NCBI RefSeq assembly: GCF_028463845.1
Contig: NZ_CP116805.1
Span: forward strand, 3,220,001-3,284,000
Length of the DNA: 64,000 bases
Origin: Gimibacter soli
GTDB lineage: Bacteria; Pseudomonadota; Alphaproteobacteria; Sphingomonadales; Kordiimonadaceae
Direction: 5' to 3'
Below are positions 27,758 through 36,280 of the stretch, in pieces; the stretch's first letter is position 1; the number at the start of each line of letters is the position of its first letter. The notes under the pieces were generated by a model, which did not search any database, was not told where the DNA came from, and saw only the letters and a list, made by a program, of their open reading frames with translations. The translations under genes and the position numbers were made by a program.

Positions 27758-28768
27758 ATGGCCGAACGGATTGCCTTTTTCGGCGAGCTTTTGCTGCGCC
27801 TGACAACACCGGGACACGAGCTTTTGCTGCAATCCCCTTCCCTTTCCGTCCATGTGGGCGGGGCGGAAGCGAATGTTGCCGTGGGGCTCGCCTCGCTCGG
27901 TCATGACACACGGATGATCAGCCGCGTGGCAGATAACCCGCTTGGCCGCGCCGCAATTGGCGAAATCCGCAGGCACGGCGTCGACTGCGCGACAATCAGC
28001 ACTTCTGACGGCCGGATGGGGCTGTATTTCCTGACGGTCGGTGCAGGATGGCGCGCCTCCGAGGTCGTGTACGACCGCGCAGGCTCGGCCTTCGCTGCTG
28101 CCGATCCGGCAAGCTGGGACTGGGACAGCCTCCTTAAGGGCTGCACCCGCCTGCATCTTTCAGGCATCACACCGGCCCTCGGGCACGACCCCGCCGCTGC
28201 CGCCATTGCGGCCGCCGAAGCGGCACAGGCGAAGGGCCTGACCGTTTCGTTCGACGGCAATTACCGCGCCCGCCTCTGGGAAGCGTGGGACAGCAAGCCG
28301 CGCGAGATCCTGACGAAACTTGTCAGCCTCACCGATATCCTGTTCGGCAATCACCGGGATATTTCGCTGCTCTTGGACGAGCCCTTCTCGGGCGACGGCC
28401 CGGCCCGGCGGCGTGAAGCAGCAGAAGCTGCCTTCGGCGCCTTCCCGCGCCTCCGATATATCGCTTCCACCGCGCGGCAGGCCGACGGCGCCGACAGCAA
28501 CCGGATCGCCGCGCGGATCGATACACCTGATACGTTCGAACAAACCGACGAGATCGAGATTTCCAGCATCGTCGACCGGATCGGTGCGGGCGATGCCTTC
28601 GCCGCCGGCGTGCTGCACGGGCTGCTGGACGGCCTGTCGCTGGAACAAACGGTTCAGGCCGGTCTCGCGCTCACTGCGCTGAAACACAGCTTACCGGGCG
28701 ACGCCAGCCTCTTCACCCGCGCTGACCTTGCCGCTTTCGAAGCGGGAGGACGCGATGTCCGGCGGTAG
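27758..28768 (+). CDS. kdgK: 2-keto-3-deoxygluconate kinase, PfkB family
   Basis: This 336-residue protein opens with IAFFGELLLRL and GGAEANVAVGLASLG (first PfkB signature) and ends with IGAGDAFAAGVLHGLLDG, which holds the catalytic aspartate. It phosphorylates 2-keto-3-deoxygluconate to KDG-6-phosphate, which an aldolase (not in this window) splits to pyruvate and glyceraldehyde-3-phosphate. The gene lies 15 bases after kduD. The esterase start at 28755 is inside its last codons. Confidence 0.9.
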   Translation: MAERIAFFGELLLRLTTPGHELLLQSPSLSVHVGGAEANVAVGLASLGHDTRMISRVADNPLGRAAIGEIRRHGVDCATISTSDGRMGLYFLTVGAGWRASEVVYDRAGSAFAAADPASWDWDSLLKGCTRLHLSGITPALGHDPAAAAIAAAEAAQAKGLTVSFDGNYRARLWEAWDSKPREILTKLVSLTDILFGNHRDISLLLDEPFSGDGPARRREAAEAAFGAFPRLRYIASTARQADGADSNRIAARIDTPDTFEQTDEIEISSIVDRIGAGDAFAAGVLHGLLDGLSLEQTVQAGLALTALKHSLPGDASLFTRADLAAFEAGGRDVRR

Positions 28769-30341
28769 GTTCCTCATAAACCGCCGTAACCTGCTGGCCG
28801 GGGCCACCGCCCTGCCCTTCATCGCCGTGCCCGGTGGCCTCTCTGCCGCCCGCGACCCGGAAGTCGATACTGCCGAAGGCCGTATCCGGGGCCTCCGCGA
28901 AAATGGCGTGCTTGCCTTCAAGGGTATCCCTTACGGCGAGGACACCGCACGCTATCGCTTCCGCGCGCCGGTTGCCGCAAAGCCGTGGAACAGTGTTCAG
29001 ACAGCGCAGGCCTTCGCCCCCATCTGCCCGCAGCGCCGGGCAGGCAGCGAGCCCGCCAGCGAAGACTGCCTTTTCCTGAATGTGTGGACGCCCGAAGCGC
29101 ATCCGCGTGCCAAGCGGCCGGTCATGGTCTATTTCCACGGCGGGGCTTACTCGAACGGTACGGTGACGGACCCGCTGACCCACGGCCAGCATCTGGCCGC
29201 CAGCGGCGATGTGGTGGTGGTGACCATCAACCACCGGCTCAACGCGCTCGGTTACCTGTATCTCGCCGAGTTTGACAAGCGCTTCGCCGATAGCGGCAAC
29301 CTCGGCCAGCTTGACCTGATCCTCGGCCTTCAATGGGTGCAGCGGAATATCGCCGCCTTCGGAGGCGATCCCGCACGCGTGATGGTTTTCGGCCAGTCAG
29401 GCGGCGGCGCCAAGATCGCCACCCTGATGGGCATGCCCGCCGCGAAAGGCCTGTTCCATTCAGCGGCGACCATGAGCGGCCAGCAGGTGACCGCCTCCGG
29501 CCCCGGCAATGCAGTGGCCCGCACGCGTGCCTATCTTTCGGCCCTCGGGCTATCGGACGCACAGTTCGCGAGCCTTCTGGACCTGCCGGTTGAAAAGCTG
29601 GTCGAAGGCCTTGAGGGCCACGACCCGGTCCTTGGCGGCAGCCTGTATTTCGGGCCGGTCCTTGATATGAAATGGCTGACCCGCCATCCCTTCTGGCCAG
29701 ATGCGAACCCGCAATCGACCGGCATTCCGATGATCCTTGGCAACACGCGGGAAGAAACCCGCGCCTTCATCAATCCACGCGGCGAAAAGCTCGCGGGGCT
29801 CGACTGGGGCAATATCGCCGCGCGCCTGCGGCCGGAATTGAAGATCGATCTGGATCCCGACTGGATCGTGAAATCCTACCGCGACGAATATCCCGACTGG
29901 AGCCCGGTCGAGCTTTTCTACCGCGCCACCACCGCCGGGCGCAGCTGGCCGGGCCAGGTGATCGAGGCCGATGCCCGCGCCGAGGCCGGCGCCAAACGCA
30001 CCTGGGTTTACCAGCTGGACCACGATTCGCCGATCGACCCCTTGCGCAAGGCAGCCCACACCGACGATATCCCGTTCGTGTTCGGCACGCTTGCCGCCGA
30101 GGGATCCTATTCCGGCACCGGCGAAGCCCAGCGGAAACTGAGCGACCAGATGATGGGTGCCTTTGTGGCGCTGGCAAGGACCGGCGACCCCAATCATGCA
30201 GGGCTGCCCGAGTGGCCTCATTACGAATTGCCCGAAAGGGCGACCATGCGTTTCGATCTCAACACCCGTGCCGAGAACGATCCACGCCGCTTCGAACGGG
30301 AGCTTTTCGCCCGTGCACCCTATATCCAGCCGGGCAGTTGA
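28755..30341 (+). CDS. Exported carboxylesterase type B
   Basis: The start is set at ATG 28755 (GGGAGGA five bases upstream), overlapping kdgK by 14 bases. The 528-residue protein begins with a twin-arginine-like signal (INRRNLLAGATALPF). It then shows the type-B esterase layout: EDCLFLNVWTPE, the oxyanion segment VYFHGGAYSNG, the nucleophile elbow GQSGGGAKIA, and a late histidine in AHTDDIPFVFG. Family members hydrolyse carboxylic esters. In this operon a role in removing acetyl, methyl or feruloyl groups from pectin fragments is plausible but unproven. Tat export suggests the periplasm. Confidence 0.85.
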   Translation: MSGGRFLINRRNLLAGATALPFIAVPGGLSAARDPEVDTAEGRIRGLRENGVLAFKGIPYGEDTARYRFRAPVAAKPWNSVQTAQAFAPICPQRRAGSEPASEDCLFLNVWTPEAHPRAKRPVMVYFHGGAYSNGTVTDPLTHGQHLAASGDVVVVTINHRLNALGYLYLAEFDKRFADSGNLGQLDLILGLQWVQRNIAAFGGDPARVMVFGQSGGGAKIATLMGMPAAKGLFHSAATMSGQQVTASGPGNAVARTRAYLSALGLSDAQFASLLDLPVEKLVEGLEGHDPVLGGSLYFGPVLDMKWLTRHPFWPDANPQSTGIPMILGNTREETRAFINPRGEKLAGLDWGNIAARLRPELKIDLDPDWIVKSYRDEYPDWSPVELFYRATTAGRSWPGQVIEADARAEAGAKRTWVYQLDHDSPIDPLRKAAHTDDIPFVFGTLAAEGSYSGTGEAQRKLSDQMMGAFVALARTGDPNHAGLPEWPHYELPERATMRFDLNTRAENDPRRFERELFARAPYIQPGS

Positions 30342-30405
30342 GGCGGTTTCAAACCAGCTTGCGTTAGGGACTTGACAGATTGGTCTTATCGTAGCAAGCT
30401 AACAA

Positions 30406-30419
30406 TGACACCGGTTACC
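30406..30419 (+). promoter_or_regulatory. Upstream ACCGGT operator of the TonB receptor
   Basis: TGACACCGGTTACC matches the kduI operator exactly over all 14 bases. It lies about 170 bases upstream of the second operator (30577-30590), so the receptor has two sites, which would allow DNA looping by a tetrameric or paired repressor. A weaker relative, GATACCGGTTGT, occurs near 30455. The 294-base gap holds no gene. Confidence 0.65.
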
Positions 30420-30565
30420 ATACGGGACAGACGGCTGAGGGGCCAGACATCCACGATACCGGTTGTTGGGGAGAGTGGCCCGGTTTGGGCAATGTGTGAA
30501 ATCTCGAGCGGCAAAGAATCGGCCTGCCAGCCAAGCTGGAGGCCTTGTTTGATTGCCGCATTATT

Positions 30566-30594
30566 TTGCGCCACTAGGTAACCGGTGGCATAAA
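30566..30594 (+). promoter_or_regulatory. TonB receptor promoter with ACCGGT operator
   Basis: TTGCGC (30566-30571), a 17-base spacer, and CATAAA (30589-30594). The operator GGTAACCGGTGGCA fills 30577-30590. It matches the pectate lyase promoter in spacing and in most bases. Confidence 0.65.
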
Positions 30595-30635
30595 CAGGGA
30601 GTACCGCCGGGGAGGCGGTTGGAAGGGGAGACACC

Positions 30636-33362
30636 ATGGAAAAGATTTCCGGCAGTGCAGCCGTTCATCTGCGCATGACGAAACTGCTCGCAGCAGCGTC
30701 CTTGATCAGCGTTGCCATCACCGGCGCCGCACTGGCACAGGACGGCGCGGGCGCAGCAGAGGATGAAGCTGACGTTCTCGACGAGATCGTCGTGACCGGC
30801 TTCCGCCAGTCGCTGACAGCCGCCATCAATGTGAAGAAAAACTCGACGTCGGCAGTGGATGCCATCGTGGCCGAGGATATCGCCAAATTCCCGGATCAGA
30901 ACCTAGCCGAATCGCTGCAGCGCATCCCCGGCATCTCGATCCAGCGTGACGCGGGCGAAGGCCGTTCGATCACAGTTCGCGGCCTTGGAGCGCAGTTCAC
31001 CCGCGTTCGCCTGAACGGGATGGAGACGATCACGACCTCCACCGACGGTGCGTCGGCCAACCGCGACCGGTCGTTCGACTTCAACGTCTTCGCGTCGGAA
31101 CTGTTCAACTCGATCGTTGTTCGCAAAACCGCTGAAGCTTCGCTTGATGAAGGCTCGCTCGGCGCGGTGATCGACCTCAATACCGGCAACCCGCTTAGCT
31201 ACGATGAAGGCACCACCTTCGTGGCGTCCGCCAAGGCCCAGTATAACGACCTGAGCGAAGATCTTTCGCCCCGTGTCGCCGCCCTTGGCGCCTGGGTGAA
31301 TGACGAGAAGACCTTTGGTATTTCCGCCTCGGTTGCCTTCTCCGACTATGAAACGCTCGAAATGGGCAACAACAGCGTACGCTGGCAGCAAGCCCGTTTC
31401 CGTTCAGTCGGTGGTGTTAGCTGTGCTGATGCGAACGCCGCTTGCGACGAAGTCGCCAATGCCTTCCACCCGCGCATTCCGCGTTATGGCGAAGTCGGCC
31501 ATGACCGCCAGCGTCTCGGCGCCACCGCGTCGATCCAGTTTGCGCCTTCGGAAGCGACCAAGGTCTCTATCGACGGTCTCTATTCGAAATTTGAAGAGAC
31601 CCGCACCGAGAAATGGGGCGAAGTTCTGTTCCGCGGCAACGAAGGCACCATGGACATCCGCGATTATGTGATCCAGGGCACCAACATGATTTCTGCCACG
31701 GTCGATAACGCCTGGGTACGGATCGAGGATTACCGCCGCGACAGCTCGACCGAGTTCCATCAGCTTTCCGCCAAACTCGAACAGGACATCACCGACACGT
31801 TCCGCATCGAACTTCTCGGCGGCTTCTCGCAGTCGGACGCCGATATCCCGCTTGAAACCACGATTATCTTCGATGACCGCGACACCACGGGCTATAGCTA
31901 CGACTATTCGAACATGAAGACCCCGGTCCTGTCGTTTGGCCCCGGCATCGACGACCCGACCGCCTTCCAGTTCGCCGAGTTCCGTGACCGTCCGTCCTTC
32001 CTGACGAACAAGTTCCGTAACCTCGCGCTTGATGCCGAATGGGATGTGAACGACAACATCCAGCTTGTCAGTGGCGCCATGTACCGCCGCTTCAGCTTCG
32101 ATACCGTCGGCTATCGCCGCGACAGCACCTATTGCTCGGCCTTCACTTGTGAGCCTGGCACCTATGGCGCACCGGTAACGGCTGATCTCGCAGACATGTT
32201 CGAACTTGGAGACGCTGGCCAGCCTTCGGGCAACACCAACAGCTGGGTTGTGCCGAACATGGCAGCGGCCGCTGACCTGATCGATCTTTACGGCCGCGAA
32301 GCAGCCCTGCGCCAGGCAGAAGATCGCGGTGTGATCGAAACTGTGAAGGGCGGCTTCCTGCAAGCCAACCTGACCGGCGAAATGGGTAACATGGCCATTT
32401 CGGCAAATGCCGGCATGCGCTACGCGCACACCAAGCAATCGTCGACCGGCTTTAATAACGGCACGGAAGTGACCGTGGAGCGCACCTATGACGACTGGCT
32501 GCCGTCGGCAAACCTCGCCATCTTCCCGACGCCGGAATTTGCAATCCGCGCGGCTGTTGCCAAGGTGATCACCCGCCCGACTCTCGGCAGCCTTACCCCT
32601 GGCGGTTCGGTTGACGGCTTCAACTACCGCGTCACCTCGGGCAACCCGTTCCTGACGCCCTACCGCGCCACGAACTTTGACCTTGCGTTCGAATGGTACT
32701 TCATGGACGACGCAATCGCTTCGGTCGCCCTGTTCAAGAAGGACATCAAGAGCTTCCCGATCAGCACCACGACAACTGGCACCTATGCCTCGACCGGCCT
32801 GCCGCTGTCGCTGATCGATCCGGGCTCACCGGCTGCTGCCAATCCCGAAGGCCGCCCGTGGGAAATCCGTTCCACCGGCGATGGCCCCGGTGCCAACGTG
32901 AAAGGTGTTGAATTCTCGGTTCAGACCCCCTTCACCTTCCTGCCGGGTGTCTGGTCGAACTTCGGCACGATCCTGAACCTGACCCTGGTGGACAGCGACG
33001 TCGATTACGAGATTGGCGGCAACATCTATACCGAACCGCTCCTTGGTCTGTCGAAGAAGGCTGCCAACGGCACGCTCTATTATGAAGACGAGAAATTCTC
33101 GGCTCGTGTCTCGGTTGCCTATCGCGGCGGTTATATCGACGGCACCAGTGCAACGAACAACATTTTCGAGGGCTACAACAGCTCGATGAACGTCGACGCA
33201 TCGATCCGCTACGAGATCATGGATGGCCTCGAAGTCTCGCTTGAGGGCATCAACCTCACCGACGACTATCGCGACCGCTACACCGATCTCTATGAACAGC
33301 GGAACTATGAGTACAACCATTACGGCCGCGTGTTCATGTTTGGCGTCCGTTACAAACTCTAG
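30636..33362 (+). CDS. TonB-dependent receptor of the pectin regulon
   Basis: A 908-residue receptor with a strong ribosome site (AAGGGGAG) and a signal peptide ending ALAQ near residue 35. DEIVVTGFRQSL leads into the plug. FPDQNLAESLQRIPGISIQR, GRSITVRGLG and SLGAVIDLNTGNP are typical of the Xanthomonas/Caulobacter sugar-receptor class. It ends FMFGVRYKL. Its promoter carries two copies of the same operator as the lyase and kdu genes, so it most likely imports pectin oligosaccharides across the outer membrane. A strong terminator follows at 33407. Confidence 0.92.
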   Translation: MEKISGSAAVHLRMTKLLAAASLISVAITGAALAQDGAGAAEDEADVLDEIVVTGFRQSLTAAINVKKNSTSAVDAIVAEDIAKFPDQNLAESLQRIPGISIQRDAGEGRSITVRGLGAQFTRVRLNGMETITTSTDGASANRDRSFDFNVFASELFNSIVVRKTAEASLDEGSLGAVIDLNTGNPLSYDEGTTFVASAKAQYNDLSEDLSPRVAALGAWVNDEKTFGISASVAFSDYETLEMGNNSVRWQQARFRSVGGVSCADANAACDEVANAFHPRIPRYGEVGHDRQRLGATASIQFAPSEATKVSIDGLYSKFEETRTEKWGEVLFRGNEGTMDIRDYVIQGTNMISATVDNAWVRIEDYRRDSSTEFHQLSAKLEQDITDTFRIELLGGFSQSDADIPLETTIIFDDRDTTGYSYDYSNMKTPVLSFGPGIDDPTAFQFAEFRDRPSFLTNKFRNLALDAEWDVNDNIQLVSGAMYRRFSFDTVGYRRDSTYCSAFTCEPGTYGAPVTADLADMFELGDAGQPSGNTNSWVVPNMAAAADLIDLYGREAALRQAEDRGVIETVKGGFLQANLTGEMGNMAISANAGMRYAHTKQSSTGFNNGTEVTVERTYDDWLPSANLAIFPTPEFAIRAAVAKVITRPTLGSLTPGGSVDGFNYRVTSGNPFLTPYRATNFDLAFEWYFMDDAIASVALFKKDIKSFPISTTTTGTYASTGLPLSLIDPGSPAAANPEGRPWEIRSTGDGPGANVKGVEFSVQTPFTFLPGVWSNFGTILNLTLVDSDVDYEIGGNIYTEPLLGLSKKAANGTLYYEDEKFSARVSVAYRGGYIDGTSATNNIFEGYNSSMNVDASIRYEIMDGLEVSLEGINLTDDYRDRYTDLYEQRNYEYNHYGRVFMFGVRYKL

Positions 33363-33406
33363 GCCAGATCCCTCCCCCCTCAGGTATTTCCCTCCAGAGG
33401 GGCCAC

Positions 33407-33447
33407 GGCCGGGGTGCAACGCACGGTGCACCCCGGCCTTCTTTTTT
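33407..33447 (+). terminator. Rho-independent terminator after TonB receptor
   Basis: A perfect 12-base stem, GGCCGGGGTGCA (33407-33418) with TGCACCCCGGCC (33427-33438), and an 8-base loop, followed by TTCTTTTTTC. Confidence 0.9.
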
Positions 33448-33495
33448 CTGGCCAACCGGCCATAGAATAAGACCGGAAAGGAGTGTTTCCCCGTC

Positions 33496-35166
33496 ATGTC
33501 GATCGAACGCCGGACTTTGCTGAAATTCCTGATGGGCGGCAGTGCCCTCGCCCTGATGCCCGCGCGCCTGATGGGCGGCGCCGCCTTCGCGCAGGGCTCG
33601 CGCTCCATATCATCCCTTGATCCCTATGCCGATATGCGCTGGGGCAAAGGTTTCGAAGGGCAGCGCAAGGCCGACCTCGGCAACGGCACCTTCCTCAATC
33701 CCGTGTTCGCCGGCGACCATCCTGATCCGTCGATCCTGAAGGACGGGGACGACTATTATCTGACCTTCTCCAGCTTCGACAGCTATCCCGGCATCCTGAT
33801 CTGGCACAGCCGCGACCTGGTGAACTGGACGCCACTGACAGCCGCCCTCACCAAACCCATCGGGTCGGTCTGGGCGCCGGACCTGATCAAGCATGACGGT
33901 CGCTATTATTGCTATATCCCGGCGCGCTTCCCCGATTACCGCTCGATCTATGTGATCCACGCGGACAGTATCGAAGGCCCGTGGTCGGACCCCATCGACC
34001 TGAAACTGCACCAGCATATCGACCCCGGCCATGCGGTTGCCGAAGACGGCACACGCTACCTGTTCCTGTCGGGCGGCGACCGGGTGAAACTCACCCCTGA
34101 TGGCCTCGCCACCGACGGCGGGGTTGAACATGTGTACGAGCCCTGGCGCTACCCGAGCGACTGGGTCGTCGAGACCTTCGCCCCCGAAGGCCCGAAGCTG
34201 ATGAAGCGCGGCGAATACTATTATGTGGTCACGGCCGTGGGCGGCACCGCCGGCCCGCCGACCGGGCATATGGTGATCATGGCGCGCTCCAAATCACTCG
34301 ATGGCCCTTGGGAAGACGCCCCCAACAATCCGGTGATCCGCACCGAAAGTGCGACCGAGAAATGGTGGTCGCGCGGGCATGCCACCATTATCGAAGGGCC
34401 AGATGGCGGCTGGTGGATGATCTATCACGGCTATGAAAACGGCTACTGGACGCTCGGCCGCCAGACGCTCCTCGAGCCCGTGGAATGGACTGCCGACGGC
34501 TGGATCAAACCGCTTGGTGGTGATCTTTCCTCGCCGATCAAAAAGCCTGTCGACCTTGGCCCCCAGCCGCACGGGATGCCGCTCAGTGACAATTTCACAG
34601 CGAACCGCTTCGGCGTTCAGTGGGCCTTCTATGACCCGGCACCCGATGAAATGAGCCGCGTGAATTATGGCGACCGCAGCCTGACGCTGAAGGCCAAGGG
34701 CACCTCGCCCGCCGACTGCGCGCCCATCACCTGCATCTGCGGGGATCAGTCCTACCGGATCGAAATCGATCTCGAGATTGACGACGCCACCGAAGCAGGC
34801 TTGCTCCTTTTCTATAACCGGCGCCTCTATGCCGGGCTCGGGCTTGGGCCTGACGGTTTCATGATGCACCGCTATGGCCTCAGCCGCCCGCGCGGTGCCA
34901 TCCCCGGCCAGCGCGACCCCGGCAAGCCGGCCAAGCCCGTTCGAGCCATGCGGCTGCGCCTCACGAACCGCCAGAATATCCTGACGATCCATACGAGCCA
35001 GAATGGCGGCAAGACATGGGACAAGTTCGACGTGCAGATGGAAGTTTCAGGCTATCATCATAATGTGGCCTATGATTTCCTGAGCCTGAGGCCTGCCTTC
35101 TATGCCGCTGGCAAAGGTGAGGCCCGCTTCCGCAACTTCACCTATGAGACCCTCCATGACGATTGA
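33496..35166 (+). CDS. Tat-exported GH43-family glycoside hydrolase
   Basis: This 556-residue protein has a twin-arginine signal (ERRTLLKFL; cleavage near FAQG). Next comes a five-bladed GH43 catalytic domain (about residues 65-350) and a beta-sandwich domain (about 370-553). Likely catalytic residues are D77 in GDHPDPS (base), D129 in VWAPDL (pKa modulator) and E231 in FAPEGPKL (acid). GH43 enzymes release arabinose or xylose, or act on galactan. In this locus, removal of arabinan or galactan side chains from pectin fits. It follows a terminator and so has its own promoter or depends on readthrough. Confidence 0.9.
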   Translation: MSIERRTLLKFLMGGSALALMPARLMGGAAFAQGSRSISSLDPYADMRWGKGFEGQRKADLGNGTFLNPVFAGDHPDPSILKDGDDYYLTFSSFDSYPGILIWHSRDLVNWTPLTAALTKPIGSVWAPDLIKHDGRYYCYIPARFPDYRSIYVIHADSIEGPWSDPIDLKLHQHIDPGHAVAEDGTRYLFLSGGDRVKLTPDGLATDGGVEHVYEPWRYPSDWVVETFAPEGPKLMKRGEYYYVVTAVGGTAGPPTGHMVIMARSKSLDGPWEDAPNNPVIRTESATEKWWSRGHATIIEGPDGGWWMIYHGYENGYWTLGRQTLLEPVEWTADGWIKPLGGDLSSPIKKPVDLGPQPHGMPLSDNFTANRFGVQWAFYDPAPDEMSRVNYGDRSLTLKAKGTSPADCAPITCICGDQSYRIEIDLEIDDATEAGLLLFYNRRLYAGLGLGPDGFMMHRYGLSRPRGAIPGQRDPGKPAKPVRAMRLRLTNRQNILTIHTSQNGGKTWDKFDVQMEVSGYHHNVAYDFLSLRPAFYAAGKGEARFRNFTYETLHDD

Positions 35167-36172
35167 GCAGTATCTTCGCCCGCTCGCCCTCGGCCTCGCA
35201 CTCGCCTTGGCACCGGCGGTGAACGCGCAGACCTCGGCGCCTACGACACCGGCAGCGGTGCCGACCGCAACGCCAGATCCTGCCGAGACCATCGACCTGT
35301 GGCCGGTGGGCGCCCTGACCGTCCCCGCTGGCCTCACCGAAACAGTGGACGAACGTAGCACGGAAGCCGGGATCAGCGACCGCGCCGTGAAGGGCATCAG
35401 CGTGCCGCGCATGGTGGTGTTCCGCCCCAAGGTGCCGAACGGCGATGCGCTCCTCATCACACCCGGTGGCGGCTACAAGCATGTGGTTGTCGACAAGGAA
35501 GGCTATGAGGTCGCCCGCGAACTCAGCGCCGAAGGCGTCACGGTCTTCGTGCTTTTCTACCGCTTGCCGGGTGAAGGCTGGGAAGGCCGGTCCGATGTGC
35601 CGCTTGCCGATGCGCAGCGCGCCATGCGGCTGATCCGCGCGCGGGCGACAAGCTACGGGATCGATCCGGAACGTGTCGCCGCCATGGGCTTCTCGGCCGG
35701 GGGGCATCTCTGTGCCGATCTTGCCACGCGCTTCGACACACCGGTCTATGCCCCTGTCGATGCCGCTGACGAGCAATCGGCGAAGCCCTTGTTCGCAGCC
35801 CCTATCTATCCGGTTGTCTCGATGAGCGCCCCTGCCGCCCATATGGGTTCGCGCCATTTCCTGATCGGGGATGAGGCCACAAAGGCGCAGGAAGAAGCAC
35901 ATTCACCGCAGTTTCATGTAACTGCAAAGGTTCCGCCCGTCTTCCTGCTGCATGCGGAAAATGACGAGGCCGTGCCGGTGGATAACAGCCTGATGCTGCG
36001 CGCCGCACTTGTGGCCCATGACGTGCCGGTTGAAACCCACCTTTTCGAGAAAGGCGGCCATGGTTTCGGCCTCCGGAAGGCTACCGGCCTGCCGGTTGCC
36101 GACTGGCTCGACCTCTTCCGGGCCTTTGCCCGCGACCATGGCTGGCAGAAGCCTGATAGCGTTCACAAATAA
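35156..36172 (+). CDS. Secreted alpha/beta-hydrolase esterase
   Basis: The start is set at ATG 35156, which gives a signal peptide (1-24, ending VNA-Q). ATG 35144 is also in frame. The gene overlaps the end of the GH43 gene by 11 bases, so they are co-transcribed. After an Ala-Thr-Pro-rich linker (residues 25-45), the fold shows ITPGGGYKHV (oxyanion), GFSAGGHLCADLA (nucleophile serine), HAENDEAVP (acid) and GGHGFG (histidine). This pattern matches acetylesterases of the Aes/BD-FAE type, so it probably deacetylates a plant polysaccharide. Confidence 0.85.
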   Translation: MTIEQYLRPLALGLALALAPAVNAQTSAPTTPAAVPTATPDPAETIDLWPVGALTVPAGLTETVDERSTEAGISDRAVKGISVPRMVVFRPKVPNGDALLITPGGGYKHVVVDKEGYEVARELSAEGVTVFVLFYRLPGEGWEGRSDVPLADAQRAMRLIRARATSYGIDPERVAAMGFSAGGHLCADLATRFDTPVYAPVDAADEQSAKPLFAAPIYPVVSMSAPAAHMGSRHFLIGDEATKAQEEAHSPQFHVTAKVPPVFLLHAENDEAVPVDNSLMLRAALVAHDVPVETHLFEKGGHGFGLRKATGLPVADWLDLFRAFARDHGWQKPDSVHK

Positions 36173-36176
36173 TTCA

Positions 36177-36195
36177 CGAATGTGAAACTCATTCG
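36177..36195. promoter_or_regulatory. Inverted repeat before the phytase-linked receptor
   Basis: CGAATG (36177-36182) and CATTCG (36190-36195) form a perfect 6-base inverted repeat with a 7-base spacer. It lies 85 bases upstream of the receptor start. It is unrelated to the ACCGGT operators, which suggests separate control of the receptor-phytase pair. Confidence 0.4.
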
Positions 36196-36280
36196 CAACA
36201 CGGCCCAGTGACGGTCTCCCTCGAAGGCGGAGGATCCAATCGATCCTCCGCCCAACTATATATCAGGGAGCCCATCAATC

